Part shown: positions 45,776 to 54,820 of the stretch, in pieces
Layout of the letters: each line of letters begins with the position of its first letter
Position numbering within the stretch: position 1 is the stretch's first letter
Assembly: GCF_900066015.1 (NCBI RefSeq)
Contig: NZ_LN890655.1
Span: 62,001-126,000, forward strand
DNA length: 64,000 bases
Direction: 5' to 3'
DNA from: Candidatus Promineifilum breve
GTDB taxonomy: Bacteria > Chloroflexota > Anaerolineae > Promineifilales > Promineifilaceae
The notes under the pieces: generated by a model
Database searches by the model: none
What the model saw: only the letters and a program-made list of their open reading frames with translations
What the model was told of the DNA's origin: nothing
Translations under genes and position numbers: made by a program

Positions 45776-46312
45776 TTAGAGCAAGTAACGCGGCGCATCC
45801 ACCCGTTTGAGTTCATCGGTGAGTCGCAGCTTGAGGAGTTCCAACTGCCCGCGCGGCCGCTTCAGGTTATAGGAGTCGATGGCTTTGTTGAGTTGTTCGA
45901 TCGTCGTTTGCCAGCGCCGGCAGGCATCGTCCCAGCCGATGGATAGCGCCGGCCGGTGGCTAGTGCCCGCCGCCTGCTCGAAGGCCAGGCGATAGCGCTC
46001 CCAGGTGACGCGCACCTCGGCCCGGAAGGCCTCGATTTTCTCGGTCACGTCGATGCGATACGAGAGCCAGGCCGGACGAATGTCGTTATTCTTCATCAAC
46101 TGATTCGCCAGCGTGGCGCTGCCCTCGTAGATGTTTTGCTCCAGATCGAGCGGCCGGCCGGCGCCGGTCAGCCCCTCGAACAGCCCGCGCCGCTGCCCAT
46201 CCTCGATTAACTCCTCGATGAGGTCTTCCCGCTGAAAGCGCATCCGCCGGCGATACTCGTCCCCTTCCGGCGGATTGCCGGAGGTGGATGGTGTTTGGTT
46301 CTGATCGGACAT
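45776..46312 (-). CDS. DUF1992 (DnaJC28-like conserved) protein
   Basis: This 178-residue protein has the DUF1992 core LIEELIEDGQRRGLFEGLTGAGRPLDL followed by ATLANQLMKNNDIRPAWLS. Remaining residues are helical and charged. Function is unknown; the eukaryotic relatives carry it next to a J domain, absent here. The ATG at 46310-46312 is preferred because the next upstream ATG adds an unlikely leader. Confidence 0.85.
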   Translation of the reverse strand: MSDQNQTPSTSGNPPEGDEYRRRMRFQREDLIEELIEDGQRRGLFEGLTGAGRPLDLEQNIYEGSATLANQLMKNNDIRPAWLSYRIDVTEKIEAFRAEVRVTWERYRLAFEQAAGTSHRPALSIGWDDACRRWQTTIEQLNKAIDSYNLKRPRGQLELLKLRLTDELKRVDAPRYLL

Positions 46313-46465
46313 TGGCCGGATTTTAATATGCCTTGTTTCATCTTTCAAGCCGGCCTCCCGTCAAATCGGCAACACTGATCCGCCGCTAAACATTTGGCCG
46401 AATGGCTGAAAAAGGGCAGAATTAGACCAACTCGTCGCGGACGAGCGCATGATTTCTGTAACTGA

Positions 46466-47380
46466 ATGGATAAGCGAGCCAACCCAACCACCCCTACCCA
46501 GTCACTTGTGCAATGGCAAGATTACCGGGCTTACTATAGCCAATCCGCCGGTCACCGCGTCAGCGGCACGATTCGTGTGGCCCCGAATGTCTATAGCCCG
46601 GAGTTGCGCAATTCGCGCGATATTTTGGTCTATCTGCCGCCCACCTATCATCGTCAGGAGAGCCGGCGGTTTGCCGTCATCTACATGCAGGACGGCCAGA
46701 ACCTCTTCGACAACGCCACCAGCTACGCCGGGGAATGGGGCGTAGACGAGACGATGGAAACGCTGGGCCATGAGGAGGGTCTGGAGGCGATCATCGTCGC
46801 CGTCCCCAACGCCGGGCTGCGCCGCCTCGACGAATACACCCCCTTTCGCGACCGGCGAATGGGCGGCGGTCACGGCGATGATTATCTGCGCTTTGTGACC
46901 CAAACCCTCAAGCCGCAAATCGACCACGATTTCCGCACCCTAAGCGGACGCCGCTATACCGGTATCCTCGGCTCATCACTGGGCGGGTTAATCGCCCTGT
47001 ACGCTTTCTTCCGTTATCCGGCCGTCTTCGGCTTTACCGGGGTGATGAGTCCATCCCTGTGGTTTGCCCAGGAGGCCATCTACGAATTCGTCGAAGAGGC
47101 CTCCTATTACCCCGGCAAAATCTATCTCGACGCGGGCACGCGCGAATTGGGCGAAGACACCAACAGCGGTCTCATCCACCGCGCCACGGCCTCGCGGCGC
47201 TATTATGCCAGCGTGCGCCGCATGAAGGCCCTGCTGGTGCGCAAGGGCTACCGGCCCATGCGCGACCTGATGCACGTCGAAGAGAAGTGGGCCGGCCATA
47301 GCGAATCGTCGTGGGGCCGCCGCCTGCCGCCGGCAATGCGTTTCCTGCTGCGCGAAGCCTTGCGCGAAACACGCGGCTAG
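46466..47380 (+). CDS. Putative esterase, enterochelin-esterase-like alpha/beta hydrolase
   Basis: This 304-residue hydrolase has the family pattern ILVYLPPTYHRQ, FAVIYMQDGQNLFDNAT, and the nucleophile elbow GSSLGG with Ser171. The acid may lie in IYLDAGTREL, and the base His in GHSESSW. Related proteins cleave esters such as catecholate siderophores; the substrate is unknown. There is no signal peptide. The ATG at 46466 lacks a clear ribosome-binding site. Confidence 0.85.
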   Translation: MDKRANPTTPTQSLVQWQDYRAYYSQSAGHRVSGTIRVAPNVYSPELRNSRDILVYLPPTYHRQESRRFAVIYMQDGQNLFDNATSYAGEWGVDETMETLGHEEGLEAIIVAVPNAGLRRLDEYTPFRDRRMGGGHGDDYLRFVTQTLKPQIDHDFRTLSGRRYTGILGSSLGGLIALYAFFRYPAVFGFTGVMSPSLWFAQEAIYEFVEEASYYPGKIYLDAGTRELGEDTNSGLIHRATASRRYYASVRRMKALLVRKGYRPMRDLMHVEEKWAGHSESSWGRRLPPAMRFLLREALRETRG

Positions 47381-47412
47381 ACCGGCGCGGCTACAGCCCG
47401 TTAAGGAGAACC

Positions 47413-48906
47413 ATGAACAAGAAACTTGACGAATTGAAGAACCGCCTGCGCGAAGTCGAGGACCTGAACAACGCCTCGGCCGTACTCGGATGGGATCAAG
47501 CCACCTACATGCCCCCCGGCGGCGCGCCGGCGCGGGGTCGGCAAATGGCTCTGCTGTCCCGTCTGGCCCACGAGCGGTTCATCGACCCGGCTACCGGCCG
47601 CCTGCTGGATGATCTGCAAGCCCACGCCGAGAGCCTCGGCCCCGACGATGACGACGCCGGCCTCATCCGCAAGGCCCGGCGCGATTATGAGAAATCGATT
47701 CGCGTCCCGCCCCAACTCCTGGCCGAGTTGAGCGAGCATGGCGCGCTCAGCTATCAGGCCTGGACGGAGGCGCGGGCGGCCAACGATTACGCCACCATGC
47801 GGCCGATGCTGGAGAAGACGCTCGACTATAGCCGCCGCCTGGCCGACTGCTTCCCCGGCTATGACCACATCGCCGACCCGCTGATCGATTTCGCCGACGA
47901 AGGGATGAAGGCCGTGAGTGTGCGGGCGCTCTTCGCCGAACTACGCGCCCAGCTGGTGCCGCTCTTGCGCCAGATTCTGGAGCAACCCCCGGCCGACGAT
48001 AGTTGCCTCTACCGCACCTATCCCGAAGACCAGCAGCGCGCCTTTGGCGAGATGGTCATCAAGCAGATGGGGTACGACTTCAACCGCGGCCGGCAGGACA
48101 AGACCCACCACCCCTTTATGACCAGCTTCTCGCTGGGCGACGTGCGCATCACCACCCGCTTCCAGCCCGATTATCTGGGCGACGGTCTGTTTAGCACCAT
48201 CCACGAGGCGGGCCACGCCATGTATGAGCAGGGCATCGATATGAGCTACGAGGCCACGCCGCTGGCGCATGGCACGTCGGCCGGCGTCCACGAGAGCCAG
48301 TCGCGGCTTTGGGAAAACGTCGTCGGCCGCAGCCGCGTGTTCTGGAACTATTACTACGCCCAGTTGCAGAGCGTTTTCCCCGATCAGTTGGGCGACGTGG
48401 AACTGGATACCTTCTATCGGGCCATCAACAAGGTGCAGCCCTCGCTCATCCGCACCGACGCCGACCAGATGACCTATGATCTGCACGTGATGATTCGCTT
48501 CGATCTGGAGCTGGCGCTGCTGGAAGGGACATTGGCCCTCGACGATCTGCCGGAAGCGTGGCGGGCGCGCTACCAATCCGATCTGGGGATCGCTTCCGAG
48601 GACGATCGCGACGGCGTGCTGCAAGATGTCCACTGGTTCGCCGGTGTCATCGGCGGCGCGTTCCAGGGCTACACGATGGGCAACATCATGTCGGCCCTGT
48701 TCTATCGCCAGGCCCTCACCGCCCACCCGGAAATCCCGGCGCAGATCGGCCGCGGCGAATTCGGCACGCTCCACGGCTGGCTGCGCGAGAATATCTATCG
48801 CCCCGGGGCCAAGTACACGGCCAACGAACTGGTCGAGCGCGTCACCGGCGGGCCGTTGACCATCGAGCCGTACCTGGCCTATTTACGGGGTAAGTTCCTC
48901 GATTAG
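47413..48906 (+). CDS. M32 carboxypeptidase (Taq type)
   Basis: This 497-residue metallopeptidase removes C-terminal residues from peptides in the cytoplasm. The zinc site HEAGH is at 264-268, and the family block FLTxF is represented as FMTSFSLGDVRITTRF. HESQSRLWENVVGRS and the C-terminal GTLHGWLRENIYRPG also match. AAGGAG precedes the ATG at 47413. The esterase gene lies just upstream. Confidence 0.94.
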   Translation: MNKKLDELKNRLREVEDLNNASAVLGWDQATYMPPGGAPARGRQMALLSRLAHERFIDPATGRLLDDLQAHAESLGPDDDDAGLIRKARRDYEKSIRVPPQLLAELSEHGALSYQAWTEARAANDYATMRPMLEKTLDYSRRLADCFPGYDHIADPLIDFADEGMKAVSVRALFAELRAQLVPLLRQILEQPPADDSCLYRTYPEDQQRAFGEMVIKQMGYDFNRGRQDKTHHPFMTSFSLGDVRITTRFQPDYLGDGLFSTIHEAGHAMYEQGIDMSYEATPLAHGTSAGVHESQSRLWENVVGRSRVFWNYYYAQLQSVFPDQLGDVELDTFYRAINKVQPSLIRTDADQMTYDLHVMIRFDLELALLEGTLALDDLPEAWRARYQSDLGIASEDDRDGVLQDVHWFAGVIGGAFQGYTMGNIMSALFYRQALTAHPEIPAQIGRGEFGTLHGWLRENIYRPGAKYTANELVERVTGGPLTIEPYLAYLRGKFLD

Positions 48907-48930
48907 TCTGAACGCATTTTGCGGAGTGAC

Positions 48931-49118
48931 CAAATAATGACGTAAGGTGTAGGGGTCAGGCAACCGGGAGAGGTGTTGCTGGAAAACGAACGGTCTTCTC
49001 TCCCGGTTGCCTGACCCTCTTCGGTCGCGGCTAAGGAAGGGCGAGGCGGCGGCGAGACAAGGCCCATTGTTTCAACCACGTCCATCGCCGCCGCCTCGCC
49101 CCTACGCCGCATTATTTG
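48931..49118. repeat. 188-bp nested palindrome (three-way junction)
   Basis: The outer arms CAAATAATG (48931-48939) and CATTATTTG (49110-49118) pair perfectly and continue imperfectly as GGTGTAGGGG against CCCCTACGCC. Inside are two further hairpins: a 20-base perfect stem GGGTCAGGCAACCGGGAGAG with its complement, and a 17-base perfect stem GGGCGAGGCGGCGGCGA with its complement. No coding frame is seen. It sits between convergent genes. Confidence 0.85.
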
Positions 49119-49140
49119 TAAATCTGCAACAGGCGATAAC

Positions 49141-49181
49141 AAAACCGCGCAGTCAGATCACGATCCGACCGCGCGGTTTTT
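49141..49181. terminator. Bidirectional terminator between convergent genes
   Basis: AAAACCGCGC (49141-49150) and GCGCGGTTTT (49171-49180) pair over ten bases with a 20-base loop. T-rich tracts follow on both strands, so it can stop both the M32 peptidase and the LON-domain transcripts. Confidence 0.8.
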
Positions 49182-49203
49182 ATCATATGGATTGGCCTAC
49201 CGT

Positions 49204-49845
49204 TTAGTTGAGCGAGAAGATGCCGACATCCTCGGCCGGCATGGTCTGCATCAACGCCAGTTCGCGGCGGTAGACGTGGCTCAGCTTGCGGACGAGTTCC
49301 GATGCCCGGTCGATAGCCAGGAAGGCTTGCTTTTCCTCGGTGGGTAGTTGAATCACCGTCGCCGCCAGATAGCTCAAGCCCGCCGGGTCGCTGGGGATTT
49401 GATCGGCGTCAAGGTCGATATGACCAAAGCGGGCCAACTTATGCAGATAGGCCAGCACCAACGGCTCCAGACCATCGGCTGCCTCGGCCGTCCTGGCCTC
49501 GTCTTCCACGTCCAGCGGCGCGGGGGCCACCGTGCCGACCAGATACGGCTTATCGTAGTCCAGGCGCACAATACGAAAGCGCTCGCGGCCCACGGTCATA
49601 ATGAACATGCGCCCCTCGTCCAGCGGCTGCACCTGGGCGATCTCGGCCGTGCAGCCGATAGCCACCGGCCTGGCCGGCGCGCCATACTCGGCCGAGCCTT
49701 CCTCGATCATGACCACGCCAAACGGCCGATTATCACGAATGCAATCGGCGACCATCGCCTTGTAGCGTTCCTCAAAGATATGCAACGGCAGAGGCATGCC
49801 GGGAAACAACACGACGTTCAAAGGAAACAGGGGGATTTCGTACAT
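49204..49845 (-). CDS. LON substrate-binding domain protein
   Basis: This 213-residue protein starts YEIPLFPLNVVLFPGMPLPLHIFEERY, the N-terminal domain of Lon protease, and ends without AAA or protease modules. Stand-alone LON-domain proteins are common in bacteria and probably bind peptides or unfolded substrates; the role is unproven. The ATG at 49843-49845 is preferred over 49863 because conserved residues begin there and a GAGG lies upstream. Confidence 0.88.
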   Translation of the reverse strand: MYEIPLFPLNVVLFPGMPLPLHIFEERYKAMVADCIRDNRPFGVVMIEEGSAEYGAPARPVAIGCTAEIAQVQPLDEGRMFIMTVGRERFRIVRLDYDKPYLVGTVAPAPLDVEDEARTAEAADGLEPLVLAYLHKLARFGHIDLDADQIPSDPAGLSYLAATVIQLPTEEKQAFLAIDRASELVRKLSHVYRRELALMQTMPAEDVGIFSLN

Positions 49846-49970
49846 CTCAAGCCTCGATCTCATTTGATCATACCTCGGTTCCCATTATACAGGCAGTGGG
49901 ACAATAATGATCAGAAATTGCCGAGTTCTTATCCGGCCAGGGGCGCGGGCCGGCGAATGGGCTAAAGCAA

Positions 49971-50000
49971 ACGCCCGAAGGTCGCATGACCTTCGGGCGT
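49971..50000 (-). terminator. Terminator-like hairpin after pckA
   Basis: Thirteen-base perfect arms, ACGCCCGAAGGTC (49971-49983) and its inverse complement (49988-50000), flank a four-base loop. On the minus strand the sequence TTTGCTTTAG follows. It lies 38 bases after the pckA stop. Confidence 0.75.
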
Positions 50001-50037
50001 CCAGCTATACCCCGCAGAGGGTGCTCAATCGACTGCT

Positions 50038-51642
50038 CTAACGCGGTCCGGCCGCTTTCACGTCGTCGGATACGAGTTCCTCAAATTGCTTGAAGTTCTC
50101 CTTGAACATGCCGACCAGGCGCGTGGCCTGAGCGTCATAGGCGTCCTTATCGGCCCAGGTGTTGCGGGCCATGAGGATCTCATCCGGCACGTCGGGCACG
50201 CATTCGGGAACCATGAGGCCGAAGTGCGGCTCCTCGACCATCCGCACGTTGTCCAGCTCGCCGTCGAGGGCGGCGTGGATCATGCGGCGCGTGTAGGCCA
50301 GCTTCATGCGGCTGCCCACGCCGTGGGGGCCGCCCGTCCAGCCGGTGTTGATCAACCACACCTTCGCGCCGGACTTTTCGATCTTGTCGCCCAACAGCTT
50401 GGCATAGACGCCGGGCCGCAAGGGCATGAACGGCGCGCCAAAGCACGTGGAGAAGTTCGGCACTGGCTCGGTGATGCCGCGCTCGGTGCCGGCCACCTTG
50501 GCCGTGTAGCCGCTGAGGAAGTGGTACATGGCCTGGGCGTTGCTCAGACGGGCGATGGGGGGCAACACGCCGAAGGCGTCGGCCGTCAGGAAGAAGATAT
50601 TGTTCGGATGTCCGGCCACACCGTCGCGCACGGCATTGGAGACGTGGGAGATGGGGTAGCTGGAGCGGGTATTCTCGGTCAATGAGCCGTCATTCAGATC
50701 GACCCGGCGCGTGCTGGAATCCATGATGACGTTTTCCAGGATGGTGCCGAAACGGCGGGTCGTCTCGAATATCTCCGGCTCGCCCTTCGGGTCCAGCTTG
50801 ATGACCTTGGCGTAGCAGCCGCCCTCGTAGTTGAAGACGCCGTCGTCGCTCCAGCCGTGCTCATCGTCGCCGATGAGGGTGCGCGAGGGGTCGCTGCTCA
50901 GGGTTGTCTTGCCCGTGCCGCTGAGGCCGAAAAACAGGGCCACGTCGTTGCGGTCGGCGCCGAAATTGGCGCTGCAATGCATCGACATGACGCCCTGCTT
51001 GGGCATGTAGTAGTTCATGGCCGAGAAGATGCTCTTCTTGATCTCACCGGCATATTCCGTGCCGCCGATCAACACCAGCCGCCGGCCGAAGTCGATCAGG
51101 ATAAACGTCTGGCTGTTCGTGCCGTCGAGCGTCGGCTCAGCCTTCAGGCGGGGCATATCGATCACGGTGAATTGTGGCTCGTGAGTGCGCAGCTTCTCCG
51201 GGTCGAATTCGCGGATGAACATATTGCGGGCGAACAGATTGTGCCAGGCGTACTCGGTGATGATGCGCACCGGCATCCGGTACTTCGGATCCGCGCCGAC
51301 AAAACCATCGAAGACAAACATGTCTCGATTTTGGGTATAGGCCAGCATCTTGCGATAGAGATAATCGAAGTTCTCCTGCGAGAAGGGGCGATTGACTTTG
51401 CCCCACCAGATGTCGCCTTCGCTGCTCGGTTCCTGGACAACGTATTTGTCGTTGGGCGAGCGGCCGGTATGGCTGCCGGTCTGGACGACCAGGGGGCCGA
51501 GATGGGCGATCGCGCCTTCGTGACGGCGAATCGCCTGTTCATAGAGCATCGATGTTGTGAGGTTCCAGTAGACGGTTTCAGCGTTATTGATCCCGTGGTT
51601 TTCTACGCCGAATTGACTCACAAAAGCGCCAAAGTTCTGCAT
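50038..51642 (-). CDS. pckA: ATP-dependent phosphoenolpyruvate carboxykinase
   Basis: This 534-residue enzyme converts oxaloacetate to PEP in gluconeogenesis, or the reverse in anaplerosis. Motifs are the ATP loop GLSGTGKTTLS, HGWSDDGVFNYEGGCYAK, and the N-terminal TGRSPNDKYVV. AGGAG lies just before the ATG at 51640-51642, so the 89-codon upstream extension is not coding. Confidence 0.96.
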   Translation of the reverse strand: MQNFGAFVSQFGVENHGINNAETVYWNLTTSMLYEQAIRRHEGAIAHLGPLVVQTGSHTGRSPNDKYVVQEPSSEGDIWWGKVNRPFSQENFDYLYRKMLAYTQNRDMFVFDGFVGADPKYRMPVRIITEYAWHNLFARNMFIREFDPEKLRTHEPQFTVIDMPRLKAEPTLDGTNSQTFILIDFGRRLVLIGGTEYAGEIKKSIFSAMNYYMPKQGVMSMHCSANFGADRNDVALFFGLSGTGKTTLSSDPSRTLIGDDEHGWSDDGVFNYEGGCYAKVIKLDPKGEPEIFETTRRFGTILENVIMDSSTRRVDLNDGSLTENTRSSYPISHVSNAVRDGVAGHPNNIFFLTADAFGVLPPIARLSNAQAMYHFLSGYTAKVAGTERGITEPVPNFSTCFGAPFMPLRPGVYAKLLGDKIEKSGAKVWLINTGWTGGPHGVGSRMKLAYTRRMIHAALDGELDNVRMVEEPHFGLMVPECVPDVPDEILMARNTWADKDAYDAQATRLVGMFKENFKQFEELVSDDVKAAGPR

Positions 51643-51907
51643 GTCGTTACTCCTGTGGTAGTTGAAAAGAGGAATTGCTTTCGAGTGGGTCATGGTTAGT
51701 GTAAGGCAAGGGCAATCGTTTGGCAATCCCAGAGCTTGTTGTTTTGTCATGGTTTGGGTATGCCAAATGTCACTATTTATATAACCCCCGCCGGAAGGGA
51801 TGGGTTCCCATGAATGTCCACCAACTCGACAAGTCATCAGGCTCAGGATTGCCCGATTGCCGATTCTTCGGCACACTTGGGGGCACTTAACATGATGAGG
51901 TAACCGC

Positions 51908-52312
51908 ATGAATGATCAGCAAGCCATCGACAAAATATTACGTGAGTCGCGGAGCATTGCCGTGGTCGGCTTCTCCACCAACCCCCAAAAGGCCGGCTAT
52001 TACGTGCCCGCCTATCTGAAGCGCCAGGGCTACACCATCCACGCCGTCAACCCCAACGCTGGCGAAGGGCTGGACGGCGATCCGGCCTATGGCGCGCTGG
52101 CCGACGTGCCTGTGCCGGTTGACCTGGTGCTGCTGTTCCAGCGCAGCGAAAACGTGCCGCCGTTTGTCGAGCAGGCCATCGCCATTGGGGCCAAGGCGGT
52201 GTGGATGCAATTGGGCATCTCGAACCATGAGGCGGCGCGGCAAGCCGAAGCCGCCGGGCTTGACGTGGTGCAGAACGCCTGCATGCTTGTTGAGCATAAA
52301 AATTGGAAATAG
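51908..52312 (+). CDS. CoA-binding domain protein
   Basis: This 134-residue Rossmann-like protein matches the succinyl-CoA-synthetase-type CoA-binding family: SIAVVGFSTNPQKAGYYVPAYL, YTIHAVNPNAGEGLDG, and KAVWMQLGISNHEAARQA. Its function is not established. GAGG precedes the ATG. The 265 bases between it and pckA hold AT-rich stretches but no promoter I can defend. Confidence 0.88.
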   Translation: MNDQQAIDKILRESRSIAVVGFSTNPQKAGYYVPAYLKRQGYTIHAVNPNAGEGLDGDPAYGALADVPVPVDLVLLFQRSENVPPFVEQAIAIGAKAVWMQLGISNHEAARQAEAAGLDVVQNACMLVEHKNWK

Positions 52313-52385
52313 TCACGTCGCCACTGGGCGCAACGGCCGCAACCGCAACGCTAGCCGGTCGTATAGAGCAGTGGAGGTAAAGGCG

Positions 52386-52796
52386 ATGGACGACGATATC
52401 AAAAAACTGAAGGAAGATGAACCCACGGTTGCCGATTTCGCTGCCGAGGAGACGACGCCTGACACAGCCGATGGGCCGAACATGGCCTGGGTTCCGGGCC
52501 TGGTGCTCATCGCGATTGGCACATTCTTTCTGTTCAACCAGTTGACCGGTTTTCAGCTGAATAACTGGTGGGCCTTTTTTATTCTTATTCCGGCCTTTGG
52601 CAGCCTGGGTAACTTCATGCGCGCCTACAAGAAGGACGGCCGCCTCAGCAATGAAGCCCGTGGCTCGCTCATCGGCAGCCTGATTTTGTTCTTTATCACC
52701 GCCGTTTTCATTTTTGGTTGGAGTTGGGGCACGATTTGGCCGGTGTTCCTGATCATTGGCGGCATCGGGGCGCTTCTGTCGGGCCTGTTTAATTGA
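52386..52796 (+). CDS. Small membrane protein, DUF5668/LiaF-like
   Basis: This 136-residue protein has an acidic N-terminus (DDDIKKLKEDEPTVADF) and then three membrane helices starting WVPGLVLIAIGTFFLFNQL. The layout resembles DUF5668/LiaF-type transmembrane modules. GGAGG lies upstream of the ATG at 52386; the longer reading frame to the left crosses the CoA-binding gene and is not coding. Confidence 0.75.
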   Translation: MDDDIKKLKEDEPTVADFAAEETTPDTADGPNMAWVPGLVLIAIGTFFLFNQLTGFQLNNWWAFFILIPAFGSLGNFMRAYKKDGRLSNEARGSLIGSLILFFITAVFIFGWSWGTIWPVFLIIGGIGALLSGLFN

Positions 52797-52841
52797 TCGG
52801 TGGCCCCGCAATAGCCCAAAGCCGGGAATGGCTAAGCACTG

Positions 52842-53249
52842 TTAGCCATCCCGGCCGACGACCCGCGGCCAAACGGCATGGGCAAAGGCCACGGCCGCGG
52901 CCACTTCCAGCAGGCGGCCGGCCACCAGCGCCCACGGCGACAGGCGAAAGACCGTCCCGGCCGTGACCAGCCAGATGCCGAGGTTGAGCAACGCCAGGGC
53001 CAGATAGGCCCCGGTGACGTTGCCACGGCGCGGTTCTGTCCAAAAGCGGGGCAGGATCCAGAAAGCGACACCCAGCGCCAGTTGGGCCACCCAGCCGATG
53101 AGCAGCCACTCGATGTGGGCCGGCAGCCAACCCCACAGCGCCGGATGCAGCGGTTGCCCCTTATGGGCCAGCAGCAACGCGCCGAAGGTGAAGCCCAGCA
53201 GCAGATAGCCGAACGAGCATTTGACGTACCATTGGCTCAGTGGCGGCAT
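52842..53249 (-). CDS. 4-TM protein resembling part of heme-copper oxidase subunit I (paralog B)
   Basis: This 135-residue membrane protein begins MPPLSQWYVKCSFGYLL and has four helices. Helix two reads AHIEWLLIGWVAQLALGVAFWILP. The pattern GWVxQLxxGVxFWxxP resembles helix II of heme-copper oxidase subunit I, where a heme His precedes it. Here Glu occupies that place, and a His lies two residues earlier. It is the tandem neighbour of the gene at 53252, and the two share the RGN, LN, and AWPRV motifs. A role in heme or NO/N2O handling is inferred from the nos locus. Confidence 0.7.
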   Translation of the reverse strand: MPPLSQWYVKCSFGYLLLGFTFGALLLAHKGQPLHPALWGWLPAHIEWLLIGWVAQLALGVAFWILPRFWTEPRRGNVTGAYLALALLNLGIWLVTAGTVFRLSPWALVAGRLLEVAAAVAFAHAVWPRVVGRDG

Positions 53250-53251
53250 GG

Positions 53252-53683
53252 CTACTCCCCGCGGTAACGTTCCTTGACGCGCGGCCAGGCATTGATGACG
53301 AAGAAAACGGCCGCCAGCCATTGAAACAGCGCCGATAGAACCAGCCCCCAACCCCAGGGGCCGCGCGAATTGACGGCATTCAACGGCTCGCACAACACGC
53401 GCAACAGCAGCCCGACGTTGAGCAGGACGTAGGTCGCCCAGCCCAGGCGTTCGTTGCCGCGCGGCCGGGCCTTGGTGACGATGGGAAACATCCAGAAGAT
53501 GACGCCAAAGATCAATTGCGTCACCCAACCGACCATGATCAGGTGGAAGAACGATGGCGAGAGATAGGCCAGCCAGCCGGGCATCTCCACGACCGCGCTC
53601 AGCGCCAGGGCCACGCCCAGCGTCATGGCCGCCGCCAGATAGAGGAGGGCCGATTTGATGTGCCAGCGGGTTAAAGGAGGCAT
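53252..53683 (-). CDS. 4-TM protein resembling part of heme-copper oxidase subunit I (paralog A)
   Basis: This 143-residue protein starts MPPLTRWHIKSALLYLAAAM and has four helices. SPSFFHLIMVGWVTQLIFGVIFWMFP keeps a His in the position of a heme ligand of oxidase helix II. No other oxidase helices or copper ligands are present, so it cannot be an oxidase alone. It lies two bases ahead of paralog B. The start at 53681-53683 is preferred because both paralogs begin MPPL. Confidence 0.72.
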   Translation of the reverse strand: MPPLTRWHIKSALLYLAAAMTLGVALALSAVVEMPGWLAYLSPSFFHLIMVGWVTQLIFGVIFWMFPIVTKARPRGNERLGWATYVLLNVGLLLRVLCEPLNAVNSRGPWGWGLVLSALFQWLAAVFFVINAWPRVKERYRGE

Positions 53684-53736
53684 ATTGTGCGACAGGTCAT
53701 CACAAGGCTTTGCATCGAAGAAGCTAGATAGCGAAG

Positions 53737-54819
53737 TTAATTCTTTTCCAGCATCCGCCGGCGGTCGGCCGCTCCCCGCGCCAACCCCAGAGCGGTTATA
53801 CCCAGGAACAATAGCAACGTCACGCCATTGAGCAGACCGCCCCATTGGCGCAGGGTTACGAAGTTGAACAGGTCGCTGATCACGCGCAGGGCCAGCGACA
53901 AGTGCAAGGCCACAAGCGGCAGGTAGAACGCGGGCAGATAGGCCATCGGCCGGCCCAGAATCGAGGGAAAGATGAGCGGCGCGTGGCCGAAGATCATGGC
54001 GAAGACGAAGCCCAGGAAGACGCTGTGCAGGATGGCATCATAAATCGGCCCGGCCATGACGCCCCCATAGACGAGCCACAGCGCCCCGCCGGCCGCCAGC
54101 CAGAAGTAGCCGCTGAATAGACACCAGGCGATGAAGCGGGTCAACCCGTCGCGGCGCAGATTGCGGCGGGCGATGTCATAGACCACCAGCCAGGCGGCCA
54201 GGGCCAGCATCCCCAGCCCCGTCAGCCGCACCCCCAGGTCATAAGACACCAACGACCCGATAATGCCGGCCAGAAACAGCGCCACGCCCAGCGTGAACAG
54301 CGCAATCGTCCGCCGCGAATGGCGCAAGACGCGGCTCAACTCCAGACGTTCCCCGGCGATGGTCAGCACCAGGAAGGCCACCCACCACGGCGCGACGGCA
54401 TAGAGTGGCCGGCCCATCAATCCCAGGATATTGCCGGCCAGCCAGGCCACCGAACCGGCGGCCATCGTCCAGGTATAGATCGTCGCGTGTTGGCGGACGA
54501 TGAGCACGAACAGGACGACCAGCCCCAGCGAGGCCAGCCCCAGCAGGCGGCCGGCCCACGTCCAGGACAACCCGACGATGAGCAGCAGCCCGCCCAGCGC
54601 CGACAACAACGGCACCAGATAGGCCCACCGTTTGTTCAGCGCCACCGCCCGCTCCAGGCCGATGACCGTCCCCAGGAAGGCCGAAACCATCAGCGGCCCA
54701 TGGGCGGCGGCCAGATCGGGCTGCACCGGCGGCCAGACCCACCCCATCCGCAACAACCCCGCCCAGATGGCGAAGAGCAGGGCCACAATCGCCAGGAGCA
54801 GGAGGGGAAAACGGATCAT
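53737..54819 (-). CDS. NnrS-like polytopic membrane protein
   Basis: This 360-residue protein has about ten to twelve membrane helices. AAHGPLMVSAFLGTVIGLERAVAL and AILHSVFLGFVFAMIFGHAPL resemble NnrS-family His-bearing helices; NnrS binds heme and copper and relieves nitrosative stress in denitrifiers. The family match is from memory. It shares a direction with the two 4-TM paralogs and the nos genes. The start codon has a heptamer repeat rather than a ribosome-binding site directly upstream. Confidence 0.72.
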   Translation of the reverse strand: MIRFPLLLLAIVALLFAIWAGLLRMGWVWPPVQPDLAAAHGPLMVSAFLGTVIGLERAVALNKRWAYLVPLLSALGGLLLIVGLSWTWAGRLLGLASLGLVVLFVLIVRQHATIYTWTMAAGSVAWLAGNILGLMGRPLYAVAPWWVAFLVLTIAGERLELSRVLRHSRRTIALFTLGVALFLAGIIGSLVSYDLGVRLTGLGMLALAAWLVVYDIARRNLRRDGLTRFIAWCLFSGYFWLAAGGALWLVYGGVMAGPIYDAILHSVFLGFVFAMIFGHAPLIFPSILGRPMAYLPAFYLPLVALHLSLALRVISDLFNFVTLRQWGGLLNGVTLLLFLGITALGLARGAADRRRMLEKN

Positions 54820-54820
54820 T

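Noticed and set aside
51643-51907. Promoters in the pckA/CoA-binding divergent gap
   Set aside because: The AT-rich stretch near 51770-51785 gives several weak -10 matches but no -35 with proper spacing on either strand.
53252-53683. Truncated cytochrome oxidase or NO reductase subunit (pseudogene)
   Set aside because: The gene has its own start, a full-length tandem paralog with the same N-terminus and a matching C-terminus, so it looks like a small intact family rather than a fragment.
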